From: an uncultured Collinsella sp.
GTDB lineage: Bacteria > Actinomycetota > Coriobacteriia > Coriobacteriales > Coriobacteriaceae
Direction of reading: 5' to 3'
NCBI GenBank assembly: GCA_958405565.1
Contig: CATYEN010000017.1
Location: 1-39,877, forward strand
DNA: 39,877 nt
The position numbers were made by a program, and so were the translations under genes. Positions 1 through 8,715 of the stretch are shown piece after piece (the stretch's first letter is position 1; each line of letters starts with the position of its first letter). The notes under the pieces were generated by a model. The model was not told the DNA's origin, did no database searches, and worked only from the letters and a program-made list of their open reading frames with translations.

Positions 1-51
1 CGAATGGCCGTTGGGCGTTGGCGCGCTTGGCCTATTTCAGAGTAGCGGTAA

Positions 52-213
52 CAGGAGTTCTGGCACGGCAGGGACTGGTCGGGCTGGGCCCCCGCCCGCT
101 TCATCGAGGAGCTCGGGGCCTGGATCGGCCGCTACAATACGGAGAGGCGCAGCGATGCGCTCGGCGGCCGCACGCCGGCCGAGTTCCGCGCCGCGCTGGG
201 AAGGGCCGCGTAG
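52..213 (+). pseudogene. IS3-family transposase (integrase) C-terminal remnant
   Basis: In this frame the DNA encodes about 53 residues ending in a stop at 211-213. They include GRDWSG, then IGRYNTERRSDALGG, then TPAEFRAAL. This is the usual C-terminal signature of IS3-family DDE transposases, where YN..R...LG..TP.E(Y/F)R follows the catalytic Glu helix. Two in-frame stops lie at 43-45 and 49-51, and nothing upstream in any frame continues the integrase core, so only the tail is left. It is a dead scrap of an insertion sequence, or the edge of a copy already broken outside the window. The motif is directly visible; the family assignment rests on pattern recognition. Confidence 0.6.
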
Positions 214-385
214 CGGTCCAAGAAATCGTCCGCAGTCCCCACCTCAACGGGAAACTACGTCCCATTCCAAAGGCAAATTCCGGGACGCATTTTCCGAAAG
301 CCTGCCCATCCGGAAAGCCCGTCTCACTTTGGACGCATCCGGGCACGGAATCATCGACCTATCAGGCCTCCCATCAATAAAGAGG

Positions 386-514
386 CGTCCTCCCGGACGG
401 CGGGGCACGAAGTTCATCGCGAGTTCCGCACGCAAAGAAGGCCACTTAATGTGGCCTTCGTCTTGCGCAGGACTGTAGAGCAGGGAACTTCGTGCGCCGC
501 CGTCCGGGAGGACG
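386..514. repeat. 129-bp nested palindrome (element 1)
   Basis: A 30-nt arm at 386-415 is the reverse complement of 485-514 with one mismatch. Between the arms lies a second hairpin, GAAGGCCAC/GTGGCCTTC, around 439-461. The whole element sits 43 bp downstream of the stop of the minus-strand flavodoxin-like gene, so it would be transcribed into that gene's 3' end. The architecture (long outer arms around an inner hairpin, about 125 bp overall) recurs at 26866-26988 with unrelated sequence. It could be a REP/MITE-like mobile unit, a processing or stability structure, or a bidirectional terminator; no long T-run is present. Confidence 0.8.
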
Positions 515-556
515 TTACATTTAGAAAGATGGACCGACCGCCGTCAGCGATGGGAG

Positions 557-1114
557 CTACTCCCCCAGCACGGCCTTTTTGGCGGCTGCAGCCATGTTGT
601 CCAGATCTTCCTTGGTGGGATGATCCTTTGCGGCGACCCAGTTGTCGAGTAGCATCTTAAAGCGTGCGTTTTCGGGCTCTTGCTCGAGCATCGCCTCGTA
701 GCGCTGCTTGACCGCGGGGCCCATCTTGCCCTGGCACATGGCCCAGCCCACAAGCTCGGCATCTCCGGCCAAATTGGACGTCACGCGATCGATGATCTGC
801 CTAAAGTAATCCTCGCTAGCGCCAAAGCCGCAGGTACCAAATAGGAAAACGCGCTTGCCATGCAGGGCGGAAAGCAGTGCCGCCACCGAAGGCGAACAGG
901 TGCCCTTGTCACACCAAAAGCCAACGAGCACCGTGTCGGCCACACAGGCACCTTGGGCCTCGTTCATAACCTGCTCGGGATCGGCGTCGTCGCTCAGCGC
1001 GGCAGCATGGACAAACTCGACGCCCGCTGCCTGCAGCGCGCGCTTAATCGCTCCCGAAACCATCCTGGTATTGCCGCTCTTGCTGTTGACCACCATAGAG
1101 CACGTCATAGTCAC
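557..1114 (-). CDS. flavodoxin family protein
   Basis: The product is about 185 residues, a single flavodoxin-like domain expected to bind FMN and pass electrons in the cytoplasm. Near the N-terminus VVNSKSGNT matches the phosphate-binding loop of flavodoxins (x-S-K-x-G-N-T). Later LVGFWCDKGTCSP and FLFGTCGFGASEDYF look like the two further flavin-contacting loops of the short-chain flavodoxin fold. The C-terminal third is an acidic helical extension (roughly residues 130-185). Two starts are possible: GTG at 1114, or ATG at 1107 two codons downstream; a GAGG element precedes both. The partner oxidoreductase is not adjacent, so the substrate is unknown. The family is fairly certain, the role is not. 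Confidence 0.85.
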   Translation of the reverse strand: MTMTCSMVVNSKSGNTRMVSGAIKRALQAAGVEFVHAAALSDDADPEQVMNEAQGACVADTVLVGFWCDKGTCSPSVAALLSALHGKRVFLFGTCGFGASEDYFRQIIDRVTSNLAGDAELVGWAMCQGKMGPAVKQRYEAMLEQEPENARFKMLLDNWVAAKDHPTKEDLDNMAAAAKKAVLGE

Positions 1115-1294
1115 GTTGCCTCGTTTCCCCCAAAACTAAAGCCACTAATGCAATTTATTAGAAGCATATCTTAGTACTAAAACCACAGATGTAAACCACC
1201 TTCTGTTGATTGACGGCACAGCTGACATCAATAGGCAAATACGCCCGCAGCGCAAGTCCCAAAAATCATGCGGGAACCGCGGTACCGTCAGAAA

Positions 1295-1425
1295 ATGCAG
1301 GAGGAAATTTGACGGTCCCGTTAATAGATTTTGTGACAAGGGCATGACAGGGGGGGACAGGTCATTCGTCAGGTTTCTGACAGACGATATGAGCGGGACA
1401 TGAAAATTGGAAGCCCCTCCTGCAT
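1295..1425. repeat. imperfect REP-like palindrome in a 399-bp intergenic gap
   Basis: The gap 1115-1513 has no convincing gene. It contains outer arms ATGCAGGAGG (1295-1304) and CCTCCTGCAT (1416-1425), inner arms GTCCCG (1315-1320) and CGGGAC (1394-1399), a small GTCAG/CTGAC hairpin near 1370-1385, and a G7 run followed by ACAGG at 1350-1360. The GGGGACAGG string resembles the REP-type unit at 39673-39711. The arms are short and separated by degenerate sequence, so this may be an eroded copy of a dispersed palindromic element. Confidence 0.45.
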
Positions 1426-1513
1426 GCATATCCGCTAGTAAGGCCTGGCCCGGTTTTCACCATCGCACGCGGCAGCCGAGCACCCATCCAACGCCCAAGT
1501 CAAAATACTCAGG

Positions 1514-2707
1514 CTAGTTAAACAGCGTCACCTTATCGAGCAGAAAATCCTCCACGGTGCACGCCCCGGCCGCCGCCCCTCCCACGACGATCCGCTTGGC
1601 TCGCGGATACTTTTTTAGGAGCGTCGACATGCCGCTCTGGCCGGACTCTCCACCGCTTTTGACCTCGATGGCGCTCAGTGCATCATCCCTTCGCAGCACA
1701 AAGTCGACCTCTTTGACGCCCTCACGCCACCACATGACCTCAAAACCCTCTTCCGGCGCGCGCGCAAGCAGTCGTGCACCCACTGCCGATTCCACCAAAT
1801 GACCCCGCCGCGCCGAATCCTCCAGCCATTCTGCTCGGCCCTTATCGCCGAGCGCCGTCATAAACGCCGTGTCATAAACCATGAGCCGCGGGGTGCTTCG
1901 GCGCTTTGCGAGCTCCTTGTCACTGAACTTGGGGATCGCCGTAACCAAACCGGCCTTGCCCAGCAGGTCCAAATACCCGGCGACCGTGACCGTGTTACCG
2001 GCATCCTGCAGCTGGCCTACCATTTTTGAATACGAAAGCTCCTGCCCCGAATAGCTCGCCGCGAGCCAAAAGAGCGCGCGCATCAGCGCCGGTTTGCGGA
2101 TATTCTCCAACGAGAGAACATCGCGCGAGATCGCCGGCTCGACGATCGCATCTCGGATATAGTTTCGCCAACGGGCGTCATCGGAAACCAGCGGCGCCGC
2201 ACCCGGATATCCACCGTGATAGAGATAGTCTTCAAAAGAAAAGCCAAAGGCCTCGCTGCACTCGCGATAGGACCAATGCGGCGACCGAATGAGCTCGTAA
2301 CGGCCCATAAGGGATTCTTCCAGGCCCTTGTGCAGCAGCAGCGACGACGATCCGGTCAAAATGACCTTGAGCGGCGTCCCCTCCCGGCGATCCCGGTCGT
2401 ACAATCCCTTGACGACCGTGGACCAACTCTGCACCTTTTGAATCTCATCAACAACGAAAACGGCCGGGACCTTACCTCCAGACGTGAGGTTTCTTGCCTG
2501 TTGCCACTCGATTTGCAGCCAGTTGGCATCGGAATTCACAACATCGTCCGCATTGGCCACGTGACAGGGCATGTCTGCATGGTGCAACGCCTGCACGAAC
2601 ATGGTCGACTTTCCCGTTTGGCGGGGCCCGATTATAAATTGCATCAACGGATTATTCGTTTCCCGCATCCTCTGGGCTATCGCGGCAACTTGATGGCGCT
2701 CAAACAT
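1514..2707 (-). CDS. AAA family ATPase, DUF4143-type
   Basis: This 397-residue protein belongs to the AAA_14/DUF4143 group of stand-alone ATPases that bacteria and archaea carry in several copies. A Walker A motif GPRQTGKS is at residues 27-34 and a Walker B VFVVDEIQ at 83-90. TGSSSLLL near 118-125 is the sensor-like strand. The C-terminal half carries the DUF4143 region with a PD-(D/E)XK-like core, VDFVLRR then IEVKSG (D335, E348, K350). A strong AAGGAGGT lies just upstream of the ATG at 2707. It is monocistronic and preceded by a two-site palindromic operator (2731-2776). Two truncated relatives lie at 3043-3591 and 9369-10244. Biological role unknown; restriction-like, toxin-like and chaperone roles have all been suggested for such proteins. 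Confidence 0.93.
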   Translation of the reverse strand: MFERHQVAAIAQRMRETNNPLMQFIIGPRQTGKSTMFVQALHHADMPCHVANADDVVNSDANWLQIEWQQARNLTSGGKVPAVFVVDEIQKVQSWSTVVKGLYDRDRREGTPLKVILTGSSSLLLHKGLEESLMGRYELIRSPHWSYRECSEAFGFSFEDYLYHGGYPGAAPLVSDDARWRNYIRDAIVEPAISRDVLSLENIRKPALMRALFWLAASYSGQELSYSKMVGQLQDAGNTVTVAGYLDLLGKAGLVTAIPKFSDKELAKRRSTPRLMVYDTAFMTALGDKGRAEWLEDSARRGHLVESAVGARLLARAPEEGFEVMWWREGVKEVDFVLRRDDALSAIEVKSGGESGQSGMSTLLKKYPRAKRIVVGGAAAGACTVEDFLLDKVTLFN

Positions 2708-2730
2708 GTCAATCTACCTCCTTGTTTCTT

Positions 2731-2776
2731 AAATACTCAGTATACTGAGTAAAATCACTCAGTATACTGAGTATTT
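2731..2776 (-). promoter_or_regulatory. tandem palindromic operator upstream of the ATPase gene
   Basis: Two copies of the perfect 16-bp palindrome ACTCAGTATACTGAGT occupy 2735-2750 and 2757-2772. They sit inside a perfect 20-nt inverted repeat (2731-2750 with 2757-2776). The centres are 22 bp apart, about two helical turns, so two repressor dimers could bind on the same face. The sites begin 24 bp upstream of the ATPase start codon, in the expected promoter region. The regulator is not identifiable here. Confidence 0.75.
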
Positions 2777-3042
2777 TTAGAACCGGGAGATCGAACCCGC
2801 CAACTTAACTCCCTTCACCAGCGGGTTGCCGCCGCCCCCTCCGCGAGTCGAGTTTCTGGCCCTTCGCGCTCACTCGATATATAAAAACTGCCATAGCCAT
2901 ATCGAAAAACCGGTATAGTCGGTCCCATCATCGAACCATCGCGAATGGGCCACAGGCTTTCGCGGAGATTCGCGACAAATCGAGAACTGATACGCATCTT
3001 ATTGTTCACATTCAAGGCCCCGACGTCTCAAAAGGTATCGAT

Positions 3043-3591
3043 AAAGATATCGGCGCTGGCGTTTCGAAGAATTCGGTCTCCAGATATATGGATGCGCTGA
3101 GACGAATCAATATCATCGACGATATCCCGGCTTGGCATCCGGCACTCAGATCGCCGGTAAGGTTGCGGCAGGGTGCGAAAAGGCACCTCGCCGACCCTTC
3201 GCTTGCCGTTGCACTGCTCGGAGCGAATCCGGAGTCATTAGCCTCCGACCCAAAGACGCTGGGGCTGCTCTTTGAATCCCTCGTCCTGCACGACCTCAAG
3301 GTCTATGCCGCTGCAAATGACTCATCGGTATCCCACTACCACGATGCCGACGATCTCGAGGTCGATGCCGTGATTCACAGGCGAGATGGAACTTGGATTG
3401 CCGTGGAAGTAAAACTCGGAAGCCCGCAAATCCCCGAGGCATCTGCAAACCTGCTTCGGCTCGAGCGCAAGCTGGTCAAGCGCGGCGAGAAGCCACCCGC
3501 GGCCAAGCTCATCGTCATCGGGTTCGGCATGCCCGTCCATACAACGCCGGAGGGCATCATCGTTGTCCCCGTTGATACGCTTGCGCCCTAG
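3043..3591 (+). pseudogene. 5'-truncated DUF4143-type ATPase
   Basis: About 180 residues match the C-terminal half of a DUF4143 ATPase: a winged-helix segment GVSKNSVSRYMDALRR, then DIPAWHPALRSPV, HLADPSLA, LGLLFESL, and the PD-(D/E)XK-like DLEVDAVI followed by IAVEVKLG. An ATG at 3088 exists, but homology to the copy at 9369-10244 starts before it. The same frame is open upstream to about 2821, yet that stretch shows no Walker A or Walker B motif. The ATP-binding half is therefore missing and the gene is most likely dead. It ends 28 bp before the convergent ABC exporter gene. Confidence 0.7.
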
Positions 3592-3619
3592 CGCTGCGCG
3601 AAATGTCCCACGCACCTGC

Positions 3620-5479
3620 TTACTGGGCGAATTGGCTGCGGTAGAGCTCGGCGTAGAAGCCGTCTGCCGCGAGCAGTTCGTCGTGCGTGCCGCGCTCGAT
3701 AATCTCGCCGTCTCGCATGACCAGGATGCAGTCGGCGTTACGGATCGTGCTCAGGCGGTGCGCCACGACAAAGCTCGTGCGGCCGGCCATGAGCTCGTCA
3801 AATGCCGCCTGCACCTGTAGCTCGGTGCGGGTATCGATGCTCGAGGTTGCCTCGTCCAGCAGCAGAATCGCCGGGTCGGTGAGCATGACGCGCGCGATGC
3901 ACAGCAGCTGCTTTTGGCCCTGGCTAAACGTGCCGCCATCCTCGCCGATCACCGTGTCGTAGCCTTGGGGCAGCTGCACGATAAACTTGTGCGCGTGCGC
4001 GCGCTTGGCCGCCTCGATAATCTGCTCGCGCGTGGCGTCGGGGCAACCGTAGGCGATATTGTCCGCCACCGTGCCCTCGAACAGCCAGGTGTCCTGCAGC
4101 ACCATGCCAAAGGCGCGGCGCAGGCTCTCACGCGTGTAGTCGCGCGAGGAGCGACCGTCGACCACGATGCGCCCGGCATCGATATCGTAAAAGCGCAGCA
4201 GCAGGTTGATGAGCGTCGTCTTGCCGCAGCCCGTGGGACCGACCAGGGCAAACCGCATGCCGGGTTTGGCATCGACGCAGATGTCCTGCAGCAGCTTGCG
4301 GTCGGGCACGTAGCTAAAGTTCACATGCTCAAAGGCGACCTCGCCCTGCGGGGCGGCAAGCTCCACAGCGTCCGCCGCATCGGGCTCCTGCTCGCGCGCA
4401 TCGAGCAGCGCGAACATGCGACGGGCCGAGGCATAGGCCGTCTGGATCTGCGTGATGACGTTGGTGACCTCGTTGAACGGCTTGGTGTACTGGTTGGCGT
4501 AAGACAGGAAGATCTGCACGCCGCCCACCGTGAGCGCCGCGGGCACGCCCGTGATCACGCCCACGCAGCCGATCACGGCCACCACAGCGTAGATGATGTT
4601 GTTGATAAAGCGCGTGCCGGGGTTTGAGAGCGAACCCATAAACTGCGCGCGCTCGCCCGCCGTGTAGAGCTCGGCGTTGAGGGCATCGAAGCACTGCTGC
4701 GCATTTGGGCCATAGGCAAACGCGTCCACGAGTTTTTGCTCGCCCACATACTCCTCAATATGGCCGCCCAGCTGTCCCTGAATACGCTGCTGAGCCGTAA
4801 AGCTCTTGTTGGACAGTTTGGCGATGGCGCCGGCCGCAAAGATGGAAAGCGGCGTGACGAGCACTACCACGAGCGTCATGGTCAGGTTGATGGAGAGCAT
4901 AAACGCGAGCGTGCCCACAATGGTGATAACGCCGGTGAAGAGCTGCGTGAAGCCTTGCAGCAGACCATCGCCCACCTGATCGACGTCGTTGACCACGCGG
5001 CTCATAAGGTCGCCGTGGGCATGGCTGTCGATAAAGCTGAGTGGCATGCGGCTGAGTTTGTCGCTCGCCTCCACGCGCATGTCGCGCACCGTCTCGTAGG
5101 ACAGGCGGTTGACGCAGTAGCCCTGCAGCCACTGGAACGCCGCGGCACCCACCACGACGATCGCAAGCCTGGTGACAAGCGGCAGCAGCGCATCGAAGTT
5201 CACCTGCCCGGCGGCAACGATGAGGTCGATGCCCTCGCCGACAAGAATGGGCGTGTAGAGCTGCAGGATAACGGAGATGGCGGCGCTCACAAACGACGCC
5301 GTAAACGAAATGCGATGCGGACGTACATAGCCCATCAGGCGGCGAGTCACCGCGCCCACGGGATAGCGCTCGGGATCGCCGGGCTGGCGCGGGCCGTCGC
5401 CCAGGTCGTTAAGCTTATCGTTGCCGGATACATTGGCCGTCATCGTAGCGACCGAACCGGAAGAAGTATACGGATTCAT
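3620..5479 (-). CDS. ABC exporter, permease/ATPase half-transporter (catalytic-site subunit)
   Basis: A 619-residue half-transporter: an ABC_membrane domain with six helices (about residues 45-350) fused to an ATP-binding domain. Walker A GPTGCGKT is at 414-421, the Q-loop at VLQDTW (460-465), the signature is non-canonical FSQGQ (518-522), Walker B LLDEATS keeps the catalytic Glu (E543), and the switch His is present in VVAHRLST (H574). Its partner, encoded immediately upstream, has the opposite pattern, as in heterodimeric exporters such as TM287/288, BmrCD and LmrCD. The start ATG directly follows the upstream stop (TAGATG), and AAGGAGGG lies inside the upstream gene's end, so translation is probably coupled. 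Substrate unknown; drugs, lipids or peptides are possible. Confidence 0.95.
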   Translation of the reverse strand: MNPYTSSGSVATMTANVSGNDKLNDLGDGPRQPGDPERYPVGAVTRRLMGYVRPHRISFTASFVSAAISVILQLYTPILVGEGIDLIVAAGQVNFDALLPLVTRLAIVVVGAAAFQWLQGYCVNRLSYETVRDMRVEASDKLSRMPLSFIDSHAHGDLMSRVVNDVDQVGDGLLQGFTQLFTGVITIVGTLAFMLSINLTMTLVVVLVTPLSIFAAGAIAKLSNKSFTAQQRIQGQLGGHIEEYVGEQKLVDAFAYGPNAQQCFDALNAELYTAGERAQFMGSLSNPGTRFINNIIYAVVAVIGCVGVITGVPAALTVGGVQIFLSYANQYTKPFNEVTNVITQIQTAYASARRMFALLDAREQEPDAADAVELAAPQGEVAFEHVNFSYVPDRKLLQDICVDAKPGMRFALVGPTGCGKTTLINLLLRFYDIDAGRIVVDGRSSRDYTRESLRRAFGMVLQDTWLFEGTVADNIAYGCPDATREQIIEAAKRAHAHKFIVQLPQGYDTVIGEDGGTFSQGQKQLLCIARVMLTDPAILLLDEATSSIDTRTELQVQAAFDELMAGRTSFVVAHRLSTIRNADCILVMRDGEIIERGTHDELLAADGFYAELYRSQFAQ

Positions 5480-7351
5480 CTAGCAGCCCTCCTTTGCGCA
5501 GACGGATGCAGGGGCGGTCGGAGCAGACACGGTGTCTTGAGCGGACGCGGGCGTCGCGCTCCCCTGCTGGCTCTCAAGCTCCTCGCGACGAAGCTGCGAC
5601 TGGCAGATCTCGCGGTAGAGCTGGCAGCTTGCGTACAGCTCATCGTGCGTGCCCAGACCCGCGACCGAACCGTGGTCGAGCGCGCAGATCATGTCAGCGT
5701 CGCGCACGGTCGAGACGCGCTGGCTCACAATGACGGTCGTTAGCGGCAGCCCACCCTCGGCGGCACCGCGTACGCTGCGCTCACGGATGGCATGGCGAAG
5801 CGCCGCATCGGTCTTAAAGTCGAGCGCCGAGGCGGAGTCGTCCATGATCAGAATCTGCGGCGAGCCCACCAGAGCACGCGCGATGGTCAGGCGCTGGCGC
5901 TGGCCACCGCTGAAGTTCTTGCCGCCCGCCTCGACCGGGGCGTCGAGCCCCTGCGGCTTGCTGCGCACGAACTCGCTCGCCTGCGCCATATCGAGCGCTG
6001 CCCAGAGTTCCTCGTCGGTCGCCGACTCGTCACGCCAGGTCAGGTTGCTGCGGATGGTACCGCTCACCAGCGACGCGCGCTGCGGAACAGTCGCGACCAC
6101 GTGGCGCAGTTGGTCGAGCGGCCAAGTACGCACGTCGGCACCCATCACGTTCACGCTGCCGACACCCGCATCGTACAAGCGCGGGATGAGCGAGACGAGC
6201 GTCGACTTACCGCTGCCCGTGCCGCCGATAATGCCGAGCGTTTTGCCCAGTGGCAGCTCCAAAGTCACATCGTTGACGGCGTTGGCCGCGCCCGCGCCAA
6301 AGGAGAAGCTCGCGTGGCTCAAGCTCAGCGCGGGGACCAAAGCGGTGTCGCCCGCCGCACTCGGCTTGGGCAGGGCGACCGGCTCGTTGCCGTCGTCGGT
6401 GATACTCGGCGCGCAGTTGAGCACCTCGTTGATACGCGACGCGCTGGCGCTCGCCTTGGTAAAGACCACGACCAGGTTGGCGACGTAGACGATGGAGGTC
6501 AGGGTCTGCGTCATGTAGTTGACGAACGCCATGACCTGGCCCTGCGTGAGCTCGCCCACGTTGACCTGAATGCCGCCCACCCACAGGATGGCGCACACGC
6601 CCAGGTTCATCACCAAAAACGTGACGGGGTTGAGAATCGACGAGAGCCTGCCCACCGCGATGGCGACATGCGCCTGGTCATCGGCGGCCTGAGCAAAACG
6701 CTCACGCTCGTGGTCTTCGCGCACAAAGGCGCGAACCACGCGGGCGCCCGAAAGCCCCTCGCGGCAAATGAGCGCGATGCGGTCGAGCTTTGCCTGCAGC
6801 TGCTTGTAGTACGGAATGCAGCGCGCCATGACAAACCAAAACACCAGGCCGATGGCGGGCGTGCAAATCAAAAAGATGATGCCGAGCTTAAGGTCGATGG
6901 CGAGGGCCGCAACCATGGAGCCCACCGCCAGGAAGGGCCAGCGGATGAGCATGCGCACGCCCAGCGCCACGGCGAGCTGCACCTGGTTGACGTCGTTGGT
7001 GATGCGCGTGATGAGCGAAGGCGTGCCAAAGCGATCGAGCTCGGCATAGCTTAGCTTATTGATGTGCTCGTAGAGTGCGCCGCGAATATCGGTGCCCATG
7101 CCCTGCGAGGTGAGCGCCGCCATCTTTTGGCAAACGAGCGTAAACGAGATGCCGATCACGGCCATGGCGCCAAGCAGCATACCGTAGTGGACGACAGCGT
7201 TGACGTCGTGCGCGCCAATGCCCTTGTCGATCATCTGGGCAATCACGAGCGGCGTCAGCAAGTCAAAGACCACTTCGATCAACTTGCACGCAGGACCAAT
7301 CACCATATACCGGCGAAACTTACCGCCGAAACGCCTGAGCAGCTCAATCAT
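5480..7351 (-). CDS. ABC exporter, permease/ATPase half-transporter (degenerate-site subunit)
   Basis: A 623-residue half-transporter, first gene of a two-gene operon. Six membrane helices fill the first 300 residues. The nucleotide-binding domain has Walker A GGTGSGKS (376-383), canonical signature FSGGQ (480-484), but IMDDS at Walker B puts Asp in place of the catalytic Glu, and VSQRVST has Gln in place of the switch His (Q544). The ATP site built from this Walker A/B and the partner's SQGQ signature should therefore be non-hydrolytic, the known asymmetry of type IV heterodimeric exporters. The ATG at 7351 is chosen because AGGGAG lies at a good distance upstream; a TTG 11 codons earlier is possible. 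It is divergent from the surface-protein gene at 7537. Confidence 0.93.
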   Translation of the reverse strand: MIELLRRFGGKFRRYMVIGPACKLIEVVFDLLTPLVIAQMIDKGIGAHDVNAVVHYGMLLGAMAVIGISFTLVCQKMAALTSQGMGTDIRGALYEHINKLSYAELDRFGTPSLITRITNDVNQVQLAVALGVRMLIRWPFLAVGSMVAALAIDLKLGIIFLICTPAIGLVFWFVMARCIPYYKQLQAKLDRIALICREGLSGARVVRAFVREDHERERFAQAADDQAHVAIAVGRLSSILNPVTFLVMNLGVCAILWVGGIQVNVGELTQGQVMAFVNYMTQTLTSIVYVANLVVVFTKASASASRINEVLNCAPSITDDGNEPVALPKPSAAGDTALVPALSLSHASFSFGAGAANAVNDVTLELPLGKTLGIIGGTGSGKSTLVSLIPRLYDAGVGSVNVMGADVRTWPLDQLRHVVATVPQRASLVSGTIRSNLTWRDESATDEELWAALDMAQASEFVRSKPQGLDAPVEAGGKNFSGGQRQRLTIARALVGSPQILIMDDSASALDFKTDAALRHAIRERSVRGAAEGGLPLTTVIVSQRVSTVRDADMICALDHGSVAGLGTHDELYASCQLYREICQSQLRREELESQQGSATPASAQDTVSAPTAPASVCAKEGC

Positions 7352-7456
7352 AAAAAGGCGCTCCCTATCATCATTCACACTCAATTCGAATCATGATAGT
7401 ACTGTCGCCCCAAAAGACGAGTAAAGACGAGTAACAGCTCGTTATTTCTGGCGAGA

Positions 7457-7486
7457 TTCAAGAGCAGGTTAATCGCCTGATATACT
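7457..7486 (+). promoter_or_regulatory. possible promoter of the LANTG surface-protein gene
   Basis: A TATACT hexamer at 7481-7486 makes a good -10 element, about 50 bp before the start codon. The best -35 candidate is TTCAAG (7457-7462) at an 18-bp spacing, which is weak. The assignment rests mainly on the -10 box and position. Confidence 0.35.
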
Positions 7487-7536
7487 TACCTTAGTGCTAC
7501 CAAGTGAGTCGCCAACCCTTGAAATGAGGTGCCGAG

Positions 7537-8535
7537 ATGAACGACATTCTCGCAAGAAGAGCAAGACGAGCAACTATGGGCATCGCCCTTTCCGTGGCGC
7601 TTGCCGCGGGAATCGCCCCCGTAACGGCGATCGCGGCAGAAACCAGCTCCCCCGTCGATGCAGTTGCCTTGCAGACGAAAGATGCGGCAGCCGAAAAAGA
7701 AAAAGCGTATGCAGCCATGCAGGAAGCGCTCAAAAACCTCGAAGCCGCAAAAGATGCCGCAAGCTCCGAGAAACTTGCGGAAATCGATGATGACATTGCC
7801 TATTTTCAAGAGCTCTACAACAAGATGGTGGCGCAAGCCGCCGAATGGGGGAAACCCCTTCCCGCCATGCAAGCGGACGTCGATGCAGCCCAAGCCAAAT
7901 ACGACGAGGCCAGCAACCTGGTAAGCAGCCTTCGGGCAAAATTAGAGGCACTTAAGGCACTCGGCGACGAGGCACCCAGCGAAGCTATTAAGCAGTTGCG
8001 CTCCGAAATCATGGCGGCAGAAGCGCAAAAAAGATCTTGCGAAATGGAGCTTGACCAATACCGGCATAGGCTCGAGAGCCAGGAAAGACAGGTTAATATC
8101 TTTGAAAGGGAGGCGGAGAATTTTAAAGCCCTCATCGACGAGGAAACAGCCAAGCGAGATACGCTCCTCGACAATTTGAAAAAGGCGAAAGCGGCATATG
8201 ACGAAGCCTGCAAGGCATACGAAGAGGCAAAAGCCGCAGCAGACAAGGCCGCCTCGCCCGAGATAACGCAACCGACCGAGACGACGCCTCCCTCCAACTC
8301 GGCGCAACCGGCCGAGGCAACACAGCCCGCCAGCTCGCCCGCGACCGGCAAAGACACCGCACCAAGCTCCACCAAGCAAGCGAACACAAGCAACGGCAAG
8401 CAGGCGAATACGACCGCCGACAAGCTCGCAAACACAGGCGACACAACGCCAAGCGCAATCGCACTCGCAGGAATCGCCGCCATGGGACTCGGAATAACCG
8501 CCACAGCCACCCGCCGCATCAAGAACTCAAAATAG
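7537..8535 (+). CDS. coiled-coil surface protein with LANTG sortase signal
   Basis: The 332-residue product has a positively charged N-terminus and a hydrophobic signal peptide (about 13-36, ending TAIAAE). A long Ala/Glu/Lys-rich segment (about 45-235) has heptad-like spacing, predicting a coiled-coil stalk. A Pro/Thr/Ser-rich wall-spanning region (about 240-295) follows. Residues 297-301 are LANTG, a variant of the LPXTG sorting motif, followed by a hydrophobic helix and the basic tail RRIKNSK. It should be exported by Sec and covalently attached to peptidoglycan by a class A or similar sortase; no sortase lies in the window. GAGGTG precedes the ATG. A strong terminator follows at 8580-8625. 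Its ligand is unknown; fibril or adhesin stalk is the natural guess. Confidence 0.88.
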   Translation: MNDILARRARRATMGIALSVALAAGIAPVTAIAAETSSPVDAVALQTKDAAAEKEKAYAAMQEALKNLEAAKDAASSEKLAEIDDDIAYFQELYNKMVAQAAEWGKPLPAMQADVDAAQAKYDEASNLVSSLRAKLEALKALGDEAPSEAIKQLRSEIMAAEAQKRSCEMELDQYRHRLESQERQVNIFEREAENFKALIDEETAKRDTLLDNLKKAKAAYDEACKAYEEAKAAADKAASPEITQPTETTPPSNSAQPAEATQPASSPATGKDTAPSSTKQANTSNGKQANTTADKLANTGDTTPSAIALAGIAAMGLGITATATRRIKNSK

Positions 8536-8579
8536 CTGCCGACGAACGTCACCTTCGTCAATCCACAAACCCAAACCCA

Positions 8580-8625
8580 AAAGAGGCCCGTTTCCCCAAC
8601 CAAAACCAGGGAAACGGGCCTCTTT
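8580..8625 (+). terminator. rho-independent terminator
   Basis: A perfect 17-bp stem (8580-8596 with 8609-8625), GC-rich in the middle and flanked by A and T tracts, lies 45 bp after the surface-protein stop codon. Confidence 0.85.
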
Positions 8626-8661
8626 AACTGCAAAATCCAAGCAGCAGCAACGTCTCTTGAA

Positions 8662-8715
8662 CTACGTAGCCATCAATGCCCAGGCAACGCCAGCAAGCAG
8701 CACAAAACACGGGAT
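8662..8715 (-). repeat. degenerate coding remnant, copy 1 (IPCFxLLAxVAxxxxAT)
   Basis: On the minus strand this encodes IPCFVLLAGVAWALMAT and a stop. A related string, IPCFLLLADVAGSAVAT, is encoded at 10423-10476, and a more distant one, SLAGIAWSAEAT, near 10624-10665. The DNA around copies 1 and 2 also aligns (CAGCAAGCAGCA, CACGGGAT). These appear to be relics of one hydrophobic segment duplicated in the decay zone. The original gene is not recognised. Confidence 0.4.

Noticed and set aside
2776..2835. A tRNA-like T-arm (CGGGTTCGATCTCCCGG on the minus strand) beside the ATPase operator.
   Set aside because: The stem pairs only with an 8-nt loop, and no acceptor, D or anticodon arms can be drawn. 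It might be an att-site relic, but nothing supports a tRNA.
7405..7436. Short tandem repeat AGACGAGTA x2 upstream of the first ABC operon, considered as an operator or CRISPR-like unit.
   Set aside because: There are only two 9-11 nt copies without dyad symmetry; too little to support either reading.
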